Source of the DNA: Micromonospora rubida
Lineage (GTDB): Bacteria > Actinomycetota > Actinomycetes > Mycobacteriales > Micromonosporaceae
Direction: 5' to 3'
Assembly (NCBI RefSeq): GCF_009908295.1
Contig: NZ_JAAALO010000013.1
Span: 62,001-126,000, forward strand
DNA: 64,000 nucleotides
Shown: positions 1 to 10,192 of the stretch, in pieces
Position numbering within the stretch: position 1 is the first letter of the stretch
Layout: the number at the start of each line of letters is the position of its first letter
The notes under the pieces: generated by a model
What the model was told of the DNA's origin: nothing
What the model saw: only the letters and a program-made list of their open reading frames with translations
Database searches by the model: none
Made by a program: the position numbers and the translations under genes

Positions 1-1
1 C

Positions 2-3000
2 GAGTTCGACGCGCAGACCGGCAACGTCTCCACCACCGCGATGGACGCCACGGTCACCACGGTCGGTCCGGAGCTGAATCTGGTCCGCACCTACAACAGC
101 CTCGACCCGCGGCGCGACGGCGCGTTCGGGGCCGGCTGGTCGACCCGGTACGACATGCGTCTCGTCGCCGACGCGGACGGCTCCGGCAACGTGCTGGTCA
201 CCTACCCGGACGGGCAGCAGGTGCGCTTCGGCAGGAACCCGGACGGCACCTTCGCCGCGCCGTCCGGCCGCACCGCGTCGCTGACCTGGAACGGCACCGT
301 CTGGACGCTGGTGGACAAGGCGAAGATGGCCTACCAGTTCTCCGCCGCCGGCCGGCTGACGAAGATCACCGATGCCGCCCTGCGGTCGATCGTGCTGACC
401 TACAGCACCGCCGACGGGAAGCTGGCCCGGGCCCGGGTCTCCAACAGCCAGACCAACACCGCCGGCCGGTCGTTGGCCTTCACCTGGTCCGGCGCGCACG
501 TGGTCAGCGTCGCCGCGGACCCGGTCAACGGCACGGCGCCGACGTGGACCTACACCTACAGCGGTGACCTGCTCACCTCGGTCTGCGCCCCGGGCAACGT
601 CTGCACCCGGTACGGCCACGCCGCCGGGTCGCACTACCGCACCGGGGTGCTCGACGCGAAGCCGGAGTCGTACTGGCGCCTGGGTGAGGCGCAGGGCACC
701 GCCGCCGGCAGCGAGGTCGCGGTCAACCTCGGCAAGGACGCCGGCACCCACGCGAGCGTCACCCTCGGCGCGGCCGGCGCGCTGACCGGCACCGGCAACA
801 CCGCGGCCGGCTTCAACGGCACCTCCTCCGTGGTCGAACTGCCCAAGGGGGCGGTGAAGAAGCCCCGCGACGGCGCGGTCGAGCTCTGGTTCAAGAACAG
901 CGTCACCGGCAGCGGCGGCCCGCTGCTGGGCTACCAGGACAAGGCGCTCGGCGCCGAGTCCACCACCGGGGTGCCGGTGCTGTACGTGGGCACCGACGGC
1001 AGGCTTCGCGGCCAGTTCGGCGGCCCCACGATCGCGCCGCTGACCTCGACCGCCGCCGTCAACGACGGGCGCTGGCACCACGTCGTGCTGTCGGCCATGG
1101 GCGACGTGCAGACGCTCTACCTCGACGGTGCCAAGGCGGCCGAGCGCACCGGCGCCACGGTCGAGCATTCGCTGCTGACCTTCAACCAGCTCGGCGCGGC
1201 GTACGCGACCTCGCCGGCCTCCTGGCCGGCCTGGGGCACCACGGCGCGGCGGTACTTCACCGGCGCGATCGACGAGGTGGCCGTCTACTCCCACCCGCTG
1301 GGCCAGGCGGCGGTCACGGAGCACTACCGGTACGCCGCCGGCGCCAACCAGTTGACCACGGTGACCCTGCCCAGCGGCAAGGTCGCGGCGCAGTTCACGT
1401 ACGACACCGCGGCCGACCGGGTCACCAGGCACACCGACCGGCAGGGCGGCACGTGGAGCATCGGCGCGCCGCTGGTGTACGGCGGCGACACCGACCTGCG
1501 CCGCAGCGTGCAGGTGCTGGACCCGGCCAACCGGCCGCACCTGTACGAGTACGACGCGCTCACCGGGCAACTGCTGCGCTCGGGCACCCCGCTCGGCCTG
1601 GAGACCCGCGAGGAGGACCGGCCCGGCTCGCCCACACCGTCGCCGTCGCCGTCGCCGCCGACCAAGGTGTGCTCCACCCCCGACCCGGGCGACCCGGCGT
1701 TCTGCACGATCATCCCGGGTGACGCGGGCGGTCCGGTGTTCGTGCGGCACCCGCTGGACGGGATGGCGATCCGCACGTTCGAGTACGACGATCGCGGCAA
1801 CCAGAACGTGGTCACGAACGAGAACGGCGACGCCGTACGGATGACCTACGACGAGCGCGGCAACGTCACGTCGAAGCGGACCTGCCGCACCACGAGCGTC
1901 TGCAGCACCACCTACACGACCTATCCGGCGACCGTGACGGACCCGCTCGACCCGCGTAACGACCGGCCGACCGAGTCGCGGGACGGACGCTCGGCCAGCG
2001 CCACCGACAACACCTACCGCACCACCTACACCCACACCTCGGCCGGTGAGCTGGCGACGCAGGTCAACCCGGACGGCAGCACGGTCAGCCACACGTACAC
2101 CACCGGCGGCGAGGCCGCGTACGGCGGCGGCAACGTGCCGGCCGGACTGCCGCTGAGCAGCACCGACGCGCGCGGCAAGGTCACTCGCTACGCCTACTAC
2201 CAGAACGGCGACCTGTACCGGGCCACGCAGCCGTCGGGCGCGGTCACCAGCTACACCTACGACGCGCTCGGTCGCACGCTCACCACCACGGAGACCTCGA
2301 ACGCCTACCCGGCCGGGGTGGTCACCAGCTCCGCCTACGACGCGCTGTCGCGGCTGGTCGGCACCACCGGGCCGGTCACGACCGACAAGGTGACCGGCCA
2401 GGCGCACCAGAAGCGTTCCACGACCGTCTACGACGTGGACGGCAACGTGACGCGCATCGACGTCGACGACGTGCGCGGCGACGACGAGACCCGCACCACC
2501 ACGTGGGAGTACGACCAGCACAACCGGCCGACCAAGGTCACGGATGCGGAGGGCAACGAGACCGTCAAGAACTACGACCGGTTCGGCAACGAGACCACGG
2601 TCGTGGACGCCAACGGCAACCGGTACGACTACGCCTACACCGCGCGCAACGCGTTGGCCGAGGTCCGGCTGCGGGCGTACGCCGGTGACGGGGGCCCCAG
2701 CACCGGCGACTACCTGGTGCTGCACACCTACTCGTACGACTACGCCGGGCGGATGGTCAGCGACACCGACGCGATGGGTCGGCGGTTGGAGTACCAGTAC
2801 CAGGGCGACGACCAGCTGCACCGCATCGTGCTGAAGAACTTCCGCAACCCCGACGGCACCACGCGCGACTACGTCGTGGAGGAGAACACCTACGACGGCG
2901 CCGGCAACCTCACCCGGCAGGCAGCGGCCAACGGCACCTCGGTCACCCAGCAGACGTTCACCCGGACGGGCCAGGTCGCCAGCGTCGTGGTCAACCCCGG

Positions 3001-6000
3001 TGGCGCCGCGCTGACCACGTCGTACACGTACGACGCGATGGGCAACGCCACCCGGGTGATGCGCACCGGCCGGGCGTCCAACGTGCCGTGGACCATGTCC
3101 ACCGCCCCGGAGCAGGTCGACTACGCCTACGACGACAGCGGCAACCCGATCCGCCAGACGGTCACCGCCGGCTCGGTCGCCCGGGTCACCACCAGCGCCT
3201 ACGACCAGCGCGGCCTGCTGACCGCCAGCACCGACCCGGCGGGGCGGACCACCAGCTACGACTACGACGAGTTGGGCCGCCAGGTCAGGGCGACGGTTCC
3301 GGCGGTGGCCGCCGAGGAGAACGGCGGCGCGCCGACCACGGTCGCGCCGACCACGGTCACCGGCTACAACACCTTCGACGAGACGGTGCACGTGGCCGAC
3401 GCCCGGGGCAACGTCAGCAGCTATGCCTACAACCGGTTGGGCCGCCAGGTCGGCCGCGCCGCCCCGACGTACTGGCCGCCGGCGGGGGTGAGCGCGCTGC
3501 AACCGACCACGACGGCCCGCTACGACGCCGGGGGCAACGTGGTCGAGACCGTCGACGCCCGGGGCAACGCCACCCGGTACCGGTACGACCAGCTCGGACG
3601 GCTGGTCAGCCGGGACGAGCCGACCGGCGTCACGGATCGGGCCGTGACCCGGTACAGCTACACCCGTACCGGCCAGATGCTGTCGGCGACCGGCCCCACC
3701 GGAGACCGGACCGAGGCGACCTACGACGACCTCGACCGGCAGCTCACCACGACGGTGTTGGAGCGGTATCCCACGGCCCGCACCCTCACCACGCGGTACC
3801 GCTACGACGACGCCGGCAACATCACGTCGATGGCGTCGCCCGGCGGCGCCACCACCTCCAACGTGTACGACACGCTCGGTCAGGTCACCCGCGTGGTCGA
3901 CCCCGCCGGGGTGTCCACCAGCTACGGGTACGACTACGCCGGCCGGCAGGTGCGCGCCAGCGACGGGTTGGGCCGCACCGAGCGGGTCGACTACGACCCG
4001 CTGGGGCTGATCACCGCCGAGTCGGACGTGGCACCGGACGGGTCGGTCCTGCGTACCCAGACCTACGGCTACGACGCCGTGGGCAACATGGTCTCGGCGA
4101 CCAGCCCGGGCGGCGTGACCACGACCTACGAGTACGACGCGCTCGACCGGCCGACCCGGCAGGTGGAGCCCGTCACCGCCACCACCTCGGTCACCACCAG
4201 CTTCGGTTACGACGCGGCCGGCAACCGCACCCGCTACACCGACGGGCGCGGCAACCGCACCATTTCCACCTTCAACAGCTGGGGGCTGTTGGAGTCGCAG
4301 GTCGAGCCGGCCACCACCGCGCACCCGAACGCGACCGACCGCACCTGGACGGTGGCGTACAACATCGCCGGGCAGCCGGGCCGGCTCACCGCGCCGGGCG
4401 GGGTGACCCGGATCCGCAGCTACGACGCGGCGGGCCGGTTGACCGGTGAGACCGGCGGCGGCGCCGGCACCCCCGAGCGCACCCTCGGCTACGACCTGAC
4501 CGGCCGGCTGACCCGGGCCACCGCGCCGGTCGGCACGGACACGTTCAGCTACGACGACCGCGGCAACCTGCTCACGTCGACCGGCCGGGCCGGCACCGCC
4601 ACCTTCGGCTACGACGCCGACGGCCAGCTGACCAGCCGGGCCGACGCCGCCGGGGCGTCCGCCTACACCTACAACCGGGGCCAGCTCACCGCGATCCGCG
4701 ACGGCATCGCCGACGTGACCCAGAGCTACACCTACGACGCCGCCGGGCAGGTGACCGGCATCGACTACGGCTCCGGGCGCGTCCGCGCCTTCACCTACGA
4801 CGATCTGGCGCGCGTCACCAGCGACGTCACCCGCAACTCGGCCGGGCAGTCGGTCAGTTCGATCGGCTACACCTACAACCTCGAGGACAAGCTGGTCGGC
4901 AAGAAGACGACCGGAACGGTCGGGGCGGGTAACCACACCTACGCCTACGACCTGGCCGGGCGCCTGGTCTCGTGGACCGGCCCGCAGGGCGCGGTGGCAT
5001 ACGCCTGGGACGCGTCCGGCAACCGGACCCGGGCGGGCGCGAAGACCGCCACGTACGACGAGCGCAACCGCCTGGTGTCCGACTCGGACTACACGTACAC
5101 CTACACCGCGCGGGGCACGCTCGCCTCGCGGACCAGCTCCGGCCTGACCGAGACGTACGCGTTCGACGCGTTCGACCGGCTCACCGCCGCCGGCTCGGTG
5201 GGCTACACGTACGACGCGTTGGACCGGGTGGCGACTCGCGGCGGGGTCTCGTTCGGCTACGCGGGCACGGCGGACGACGTCGTCACCGACGGCGCGGGTC
5301 GCTACTCCCGGGGGCCGGCCGGCGAGGTCGTCGCTGTCGGAACCGGTGACCAGGAGCTGCTGGCCGTCACCGACGGGCACGGCGACGTGGTGGCCGGCAT
5401 CGACCCGGCCGACACCGCCCTGACCGACGTCACCGACTCGAAGGCGTACGACCCCTTCGGCGAGGTCGTCGCCACCGAGGGTGACACGGGTGACCTGGGC
5501 TTCCAGGGCGACTGGACCGACCCGGCCACCGGCCAGGTCGACATGGGCGCGCGCTGGTACGAGCCGGGCACCGGGGCGTTCGTCTCCCGCGACACGGTCG
5601 GATACCGCAGCGGCGACGCGATCCTGGCCAACCGGTACACCTACGCGGCGGGCGATCCACTGGCGCACACCGACCCGGACGGGCACTGGCCGTCCTGCGG
5701 TTGGTGCAAGTCGGTGATCAACAAGGTCAAGAAGACCGCCTCCAGCGTCTGGTCCGGGGTGAAGAAGGCCGCCAGCTCCGCCTGGTCGGGGGTGAAGCGG
5801 GTGGCCAGCGCGGTCTGGTCCGGGGTGAAGTCCGTGGCCAGTTGGGTCGGCTCGGCGATCAAGAGGGCGGCCAACGCGATCTCCAGCGCGGCGAAGGCGC
5901 TCTACAACAAGGCCCGGGCGGCCGTCAGCTGGGTCAGCGGGAAGATCAGATCCGCGGCCACCTGGGTGGCCGGCAAGGTGTCCCGCGCGATCAAGGCGGT

Positions 6001-7417
6001 GAGCAAGGCCACCGCCGGCGCGGTGAACTGGGCCAAGCAGAAGGCCGCGCAGGCGCGGCAGGCGATCTACGTGGCGAAGCAGAGGATCACCGAGACCGCG
6101 CGACGGGCCATCGAGTACGCGGTCCAGCACAACCCGATCAGGGCTTTGGCCGCCGTGCTGAAGCCGGTGATCTCCACCATCAAGACGGTGGTGTCGGTCG
6201 CGGCGCACATCCCGGCCGCGGTGGTCGCCGTCGTCCGGGACGTCGTCGTCGACACGGTCCAGGCCACCAAGGTCATCTACGAGGCGGCTGTCGAGGCGGC
6301 CGGCGTGGTCGTCGAGGCGGTGTCGAAGGCGACCGAGGCGGTGGTGGACTTCGCCCAGGCGGCGGCGCCGTACGTGCAGAGCGCGTTGAGCGTCGTCGCC
6401 GACGCCGTCGGCGTCACCGACCTGGTCAGCTGCGTGACCAAGGGCGACCTCGAGGCGTGTGCCTGGACTGCGGCGACGATCGCCGGCTACGCCCTCGGTG
6501 GCGCCGGCGGCGGCGCGGTGCGCGCGGCGCGGGTGGGGAGCCTGGCCGTCAGGCACGCCGACGAGATCGCCGACGTCGCCCGGGGCGGATCGAAGCTGGT
6601 CAAGGACGCCAAGCACAGCATGGACAACGTCGCCGACGTGGCCTCCTGCGCCACCGGCAACAGCTTCAGCGGCGAAACCCTGGTCCGGATGGCCGATGGC
6701 TCGACCAAGCCGATCAGCAAGATCAAGGTTGGCGAGAAGGTGCTCGCCACCGACCCCACCACCGGCCGCACCGGCGCCTTCGCGGTCAACGCCGTCATCG
6801 TCGGCGAGGGTCAGAAGGAGCTCGTCGAGGTCGAGGTGGACACCGACGGCGCGGCGGGCACGGCGAGCGGCACGGTCACCGCGACGCAGGGTCACCCGTT
6901 CTGGTCGCCGGAGGGCCGGCGCTGGGTCGAGGCCGGTGACCTGGCGCCCGGCGACCAGCTGCGGACGTCCACCGGCGGCACGGCGACCGCGCTGGCCACC
7001 AGGGAGTGGACCGAACGCAAGCGGGTGTACAACCTCTCCGTCGACACGCTGCACACGTTCTTCGTGATCGTCGGCGGCCTGGACATGTTGGTGCACAACA
7101 CCGACCCGGCCTGCCCGGTCCACGGCCCGGCCAACCTGTCCGCCGTGCTCGACAAGGCACCCAGCCCGTGCACCTGCCCGGGGGGCAGGGGCGACATCGT
7201 GAACGACGGCACCGACATCATCAGCGGCACCCTGGAGCGTCGGGACCGGTTCAGCAACGCGGTCGACGCGGTGGAAACCGCCCAGGGCGTCGGCGACAAC
7301 TTCGTCCCCGGCGAGACCGTCCTCGACCCTCTCCTCTCCGTGACCCTGAGCGTCGGCGCACTCGGTCACACGGGACGGCTGGTTGTCAGGACGCTCGCCG
7401 GCCGGAGACCTCGGTGA
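2..7417 (+). CDS. RHS/YD-repeat protein with LamG, RHS core, 11-mer helical region and Hint domain (5' partial)
   Basis: The frame is open from base 2 and already reads RHS-type sequence before the first ATG at 41, so the true start lies outside the window. Numbering from ATG 41: RHS lead-in 1-195, a LamG/concanavalin-like insert about 198-430, many YD repeats (YDxxGN/YDxxGR) about 440-1800 with a Pro/Ser-rich insert near 540, and the RHS core ending in DPDG near 1878. Next come thirteen 11-residue amphipathic units (1890-2032), more Ala/Val-rich helix, a Hint (intein-like) domain from about Cys2203 to the terminal HN at 2352-2353, and a 105-residue tail. RHS proteins form a shell that encloses a C-terminal effector, and Hint domains can release that effector. 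The tail carries CPVHGP and CTCPGG Cys/His motifs but matches no toxin I recognise. No immunity-like gene follows. Probably secreted or surface-displayed. Confidence 0.93.
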   Translation, partial: EFDAQTGNVSTTAMDATVTTVGPELNLVRTYNSLDPRRDGAFGAGWSTRYDMRLVADADGSGNVLVTYPDGQQVRFGRNPDGTFAAPSGRTASLTWNGTVWTLVDKAKMAYQFSAAGRLTKITDAALRSIVLTYSTADGKLARARVSNSQTNTAGRSLAFTWSGAHVVSVAADPVNGTAPTWTYTYSGDLLTSVCAPGNVCTRYGHAAGSHYRTGVLDAKPESYWRLGEAQGTAAGSEVAVNLGKDAGTHASVTLGAAGALTGTGNTAAGFNGTSSVVELPKGAVKKPRDGAVELWFKNSVTGSGGPLLGYQDKALGAESTTGVPVLYVGTDGRLRGQFGGPTIAPLTSTAAVNDGRWHHVVLSAMGDVQTLYLDGAKAAERTGATVEHSLLTFNQLGAAYATSPASWPAWGTTARRYFTGAIDEVAVYSHPLGQAAVTEHYRYAAGANQLTTVTLPSGKVAAQFTYDTAADRVTRHTDRQGGTWSIGAPLVYGGDTDLRRSVQVLDPANRPHLYEYDALTGQLLRSGTPLGLETREEDRPGSPTPSPSPSPPTKVCSTPDPGDPAFCTIIPGDAGGPVFVRHPLDGMAIRTFEYDDRGNQNVVTNENGDAVRMTYDERGNVTSKRTCRTTSVCSTTYTTYPATVTDPLDPRNDRPTESRDGRSASATDNTYRTTYTHTSAGELATQVNPDGSTVSHTYTTGGEAAYGGGNVPAGLPLSSTDARGKVTRYAYYQNGDLYRATQPSGAVTSYTYDALGRTLTTTETSNAYPAGVVTSSAYDALSRLVGTTGPVTTDKVTGQAHQKRSTTVYDVDGNVTRIDVDDVRGDDETRTTTWEYDQHNRPTKVTDAEGNETVKNYDRFGNETTVVDANGNRYDYAYTARNALAEVRLRAYAGDGGPSTGDYLVLHTYSYDYAGRMVSDTDAMGRRLEYQYQGDDQLHRIVLKNFRNPDGTTRDYVVEENTYDGAGNLTRQAAANGTSVTQQTFTRTGQVASVVVNPGGAALTTSYTYDAMGNATRVMRTGRASNVPWTMSTAPEQVDYAYDDSGNPIRQTVTAGSVARVTTSAYDQRGLLTASTDPAGRTTSYDYDELGRQVRATVPAVAAEENGGAPTTVAPTTVTGYNTFDETVHVADARGNVSSYAYNRLGRQVGRAAPTYWPPAGVSALQPTTTARYDAGGNVVETVDARGNATRYRYDQLGRLVSRDEPTGVTDRAVTRYSYTRTGQMLSATGPTGDRTEATYDDLDRQLTTTVLERYPTARTLTTRYRYDDAGNITSMASPGGATTSNVYDTLGQVTRVVDPAGVSTSYGYDYAGRQVRASDGLGRTERVDYDPLGLITAESDVAPDGSVLRTQTYGYDAVGNMVSATSPGGVTTTYEYDALDRPTRQVEPVTATTSVTTSFGYDAAGNRTRYTDGRGNRTISTFNSWGLLESQVEPATTAHPNATDRTWTVAYNIAGQPGRLTAPGGVTRIRSYDAAGRLTGETGGGAGTPERTLGYDLTGRLTRATAPVGTDTFSYDDRGNLLTSTGRAGTATFGYDADGQLTSRADAAGASAYTYNRGQLTAIRDGIADVTQSYTYDAAGQVTGIDYGSGRVRAFTYDDLARVTSDVTRNSAGQSVSSIGYTYNLEDKLVGKKTTGTVGAGNHTYAYDLAGRLVSWTGPQGAVAYAWDASGNRTRAGAKTATYDERNRLVSDSDYTYTYTARGTLASRTSSGLTETYAFDAFDRLTAAGSVGYTYDALDRVATRGGVSFGYAGTADDVVTDGAGRYSRGPAGEVVAVGTGDQELLAVTDGHGDVVAGIDPADTALTDVTDSKAYDPFGEVVATEGDTGDLGFQGDWTDPATGQVDMGARWYEPGTGAFVSRDTVGYRSGDAILANRYTYAAGDPLAHTDPDGHWPSCGWCKSVINKVKKTASSVWSGVKKAASSAWSGVKRVASAVWSGVKSVASWVGSAIKRAANAISSAAKALYNKARAAVSWVSGKIRSAATWVAGKVSRAIKAVSKATAGAVNWAKQKAAQARQAIYVAKQRITETARRAIEYAVQHNPIRALAAVLKPVISTIKTVVSVAAHIPAAVVAVVRDVVVDTVQATKVIYEAAVEAAGVVVEAVSKATEAVVDFAQAAAPYVQSALSVVADAVGVTDLVSCVTKGDLEACAWTAATIAGYALGGAGGGAVRAARVGSLAVRHADEIADVARGGSKLVKDAKHSMDNVADVASCATGNSFSGETLVRMADGSTKPISKIKVGEKVLATDPTTGRTGAFAVNAVIVGEGQKELVEVEVDTDGAAGTASGTVTATQGHPFWSPEGRRWVEAGDLAPGDQLRTSTGGTATALATREWTERKRVYNLSVDTLHTFFVIVGGLDMLVHNTDPACPVHGPANLSAVLDKAPSPCTCPGGRGDIVNDGTDIISGTLERRDRFSNAVDAVETAQGVGDNFVPGETVLDPLLSVTLSVGALGHTGRLVVRTLAGRRPR

Positions 7418-7452
7418 TCTCGCGCATCGCCTTCAATCCGACAAGGAGTCAA

Positions 7453-9831
7453 ATGTCCACAAAATACAGCCCCAGATCGCTCGGGGTGCGGCTGTTGGCG
7501 GTGCTGGGGCTGCTGCTGGCGGCGTCCGCGGTGGCGGTCGTCCGGCCGGCGCCGGCGTCGGCGGACGCGGCCGGGCTGGGCGGCGACTACGTCGCGCTGC
7601 CCAGCAACGCCGCGCTGCTCGACACCCGTTTCGGCATCGGCGGGCACACCGGCGCCGTCGGGACCGGCGGCGTGGTGACGTTCCCGGTCCTGGGTGTCGA
7701 CGGCATTCCGTCCTCCGGGGTCAGCGCGGTCCTGGTCCGGCTGCTGGCTCCGGGCGGCACCGGCAACACCTACCTGCAGGCATATCCCGACGGCACCACC
7801 CCGAACGGGATCTCGATGGTCAACATCCAGCCCGGGGAGCAGATCTCCAACACCGCGGTCGTCCGCCCCGGCGGCAACGGCCGGATCGCCGTGCGCAACT
7901 TCGCCGGCGACTCGCACATCATCGCCACCGCGCAGGGCTACTTCCGCTCCACCGCCGGCGGCGGGGGCGGCGGGTTCGTCCCCGTCGCGCAGGACAAGCT
8001 GGTCGACACCCGGGACGGCACGGGGACGGCCCTGGCGAAGATCCCCGCGCAGGGCACCCGCACGGTGACGCTGACCGGTGCCGTGATCCCGAGCACCGCG
8101 ACCGCCGTGCTGGCCGACGTCGTCGCGGTCAACGTGACCGTGTCCGGCTGGCTCGGTGTGACGCCGGCCGGTGGCGGCGCCCCGGGGCACTCGGCGCTCA
8201 ACTTCGAGGCGACCGGGAACCACTCGCACGTCGTCTCGCTGCCGCTCTCCGCGGCCGGCCAGGTCACGTTCACCAACAGGAGCGGTGGCGCCGTCGACCT
8301 GATCGTCGCGCCGTACGGCTACATCACCGGCAGCGCCGGCGAGGGGGCCGGCTTCCGGCACCTTCCGGCGACCCGGCTGTACGACAGCGGAACCCCGGTC
8401 GCGGCCGGCGGCGTGGTCGACGTGCAGGTGGCCGGCAGGCTCGGGCTGCCGACCCGGGGGGTGGCCGGGGTGGTGCTCAGTGTGATCGCCTCCGCCCCGA
8501 GCGCCGCCGGCGGCGTCAAGGTGTGGCCGACCGGCGGCGCCGAGCCCAACGTCAGCCAGGTGCACGCACGCGCCTCCCGCGACACGGCCGCCCTGGTGAT
8601 CGTCCGACCCGGCACCAACGGCCACGTCCGGCTCAAGAACAACACGGGCGGAACCGTCCGCCTCGTGGTGGACATTCAGGGGTTCTTCACCGATCCGATT
8701 CCGTCGGCGCCGGTGGAGTCGTACGCGGCGTCGGTGGGTGCGCAGGCCGGCCCGGCGGCGGGCGCGTCGTTGGGGATGGTGGAGTACGCGTACACGGACA
8801 ACATCGGCCGGGTGCTGATCGGCCACCAGCCCGATGTGGACAACTTCGGCACGGTGCAGTGGACCGTGGTGTCGGGTAGCGAGGCGTTCTCGGGTCGACC
8901 GTCGCTGGGTGTGTCGGGCGACGGCCGGGTGCAGGTGGCGGCCCGTTACTCGGACTCGGACGTGTGGGCGCGCACGCAGACCGCGGTGGGTTCGGCGACG
9001 TGGGCCCCCTGGGCTGACTTCGGCGGTTCGATGGCCGCGGCCCCGGCGCTGGCGCTGCTGCCGTCCGGGACGATGGCGGTCTTCGCCGTGGACGTCGACG
9101 GCAAGCTGTGGGTCTACCAGCAGACCGGCACCGTTCCGGGCTGGCAGGCTCTGATCGACCGGGACTTCGTCGGCACCCCGGTCGTCGCGCAGACCCGCAC
9201 CGGTGTGCGGTTGTTCCTTCGTACCGTGTCCGGCACGGTGGAGACGGCCGAGTACGTCGACGGCACCCTGTCCGGGTGGACGAACCTGGGTGGGACCGGC
9301 ACCGGCGTGCCGGCGGTGGTGGTGTACCCGGGGTACCGGATGCGGGTGTTCGTGCGGTCCCTGAACGGGACGATCGCGACGAAGTACCAGGACGCGGCGG
9401 GGACGTTCCCGGCGGCCTGGACGTCGCTGGGGTCGTACGTGTCGGCGGGCGCGCCGGCGGCGGTGCTGGATCCCGTGCTGGGTCGTACGGCGGTGGTCAC
9501 GCGTAGCCCGTCGGGCGAGGTGATGCTGTCGTGGGAGACGACGCAGGGTTCGGGGGCGTTCGGCGGTTGGTCGGCGGCGATTCCGGATCTGTTCGAGTCG
9601 ACGGCGACGGATCCGACGATCGTGCCGGTGAACAACAGCGCGGGACAGACCTGGCTGATCCTGTTCCGCAACGCGAACAACGCGAGCCGGGTCTACGAGC
9701 GGCAGCCGGTGGCGGGCCTGGCCGCGGCGACCGGTCGGGACCGGGCGACCTCGGTGGGGATCGCGGGTCTCGGCGCGTCGGTCGCGCGTGGCGTCTTCGC
9801 CGCGCGCACCCTTCCGGCCCCGCCGGCGTAG
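7453..9831 (+). CDS. secreted protein with actinobacterial beta-rich repeats and C-terminal PLL-like propeller
   Basis: 792 residues, starting at ATG 7453 behind AAGGAG, 35 bases after the RHS stop. The open frame extends further upstream, but only this start yields a signal peptide: a basic N-terminus, a hydrophobic stretch and Ala-x-Ala near residue 37. Residues about 45-415 hold two to three copies of a beta-rich module with LDTR or LVDTRDGTG near its start and a closing VDIQGFF/AQGYF, a pattern common in actinobacterial surface proteins. Residues about 430-760 form a repeated W-rich domain (SDVWARTQ, GKLWVYQQ, WTNLGGTG, GGWSAAIPD) resembling PLL-like/tachylectin beta-propellers, which bind sugars. 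The next secreted protein carries a paralogous C-terminal domain. Likely a secreted or wall-attached carbohydrate-binding protein. The ligand is unknown. Confidence 0.85.
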   Translation: MSTKYSPRSLGVRLLAVLGLLLAASAVAVVRPAPASADAAGLGGDYVALPSNAALLDTRFGIGGHTGAVGTGGVVTFPVLGVDGIPSSGVSAVLVRLLAPGGTGNTYLQAYPDGTTPNGISMVNIQPGEQISNTAVVRPGGNGRIAVRNFAGDSHIIATAQGYFRSTAGGGGGGFVPVAQDKLVDTRDGTGTALAKIPAQGTRTVTLTGAVIPSTATAVLADVVAVNVTVSGWLGVTPAGGGAPGHSALNFEATGNHSHVVSLPLSAAGQVTFTNRSGGAVDLIVAPYGYITGSAGEGAGFRHLPATRLYDSGTPVAAGGVVDVQVAGRLGLPTRGVAGVVLSVIASAPSAAGGVKVWPTGGAEPNVSQVHARASRDTAALVIVRPGTNGHVRLKNNTGGTVRLVVDIQGFFTDPIPSAPVESYAASVGAQAGPAAGASLGMVEYAYTDNIGRVLIGHQPDVDNFGTVQWTVVSGSEAFSGRPSLGVSGDGRVQVAARYSDSDVWARTQTAVGSATWAPWADFGGSMAAAPALALLPSGTMAVFAVDVDGKLWVYQQTGTVPGWQALIDRDFVGTPVVAQTRTGVRLFLRTVSGTVETAEYVDGTLSGWTNLGGTGTGVPAVVVYPGYRMRVFVRSLNGTIATKYQDAAGTFPAAWTSLGSYVSAGAPAAVLDPVLGRTAVVTRSPSGEVMLSWETTQGSGAFGGWSAAIPDLFESTATDPTIVPVNNSAGQTWLILFRNANNASRVYERQPVAGLAAATGRDRATSVGIAGLGASVARGVFAARTLPAPPA

Positions 9832-9838
9832 CGCACCC

Positions 9839-9873
9839 ACCGGGTGGGCGCGGCGTCGTCGCGCCCACCCGGT
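9839..9873 (+). terminator. hairpin terminator after the first secreted propeller gene
   Basis: A perfect 14-bp inverted repeat (arms 9839-9852 and 9860-9873, 7-nt loop) begins eight bases after the stop codon. There is no T-tract, which is usual in high-GC actinobacteria. Confidence 0.7.
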
Positions 9874-10192
9874 CGGCGTGGGCCGGAGTACGGGTCCGAG
9901 TACGGGATGTGCGGCGTCGCCGATGTCCCACCGGTACTGGTTAGCGTCACCCCGACGCCGTGACACGGCGGCGCGGAAGGGGCGCACATGCGATTCACAG
10001 CGGGCTCCGGAGTCCCACGATCGGTGGTCGGCTGCGGCATCGGTGACAGGAAGTGGGATCTGCTCGCCGTCAGCGAGGCCGGCACCACCAACTCCTCGTA
10101 TTGAACAGTCGACCATATATCGGGTCGTCGCCGGCACCGTCCACCTGTGACGGGCGACGACCCGCATCGTCGGCATGATCGAAAGGATTGCC
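9874..10192. other. intergenic region ahead of the second secreted propeller gene
   Basis: About 320 bases with no convincing gene. The stretch near 10085-10135 is locally AT-richer (tcctcgtattgaacag, atatatcgggtcg) and probably holds the promoter of the gene at 10193. I could not assign -35/-10 boxes with confidence. Confidence 0.4.
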
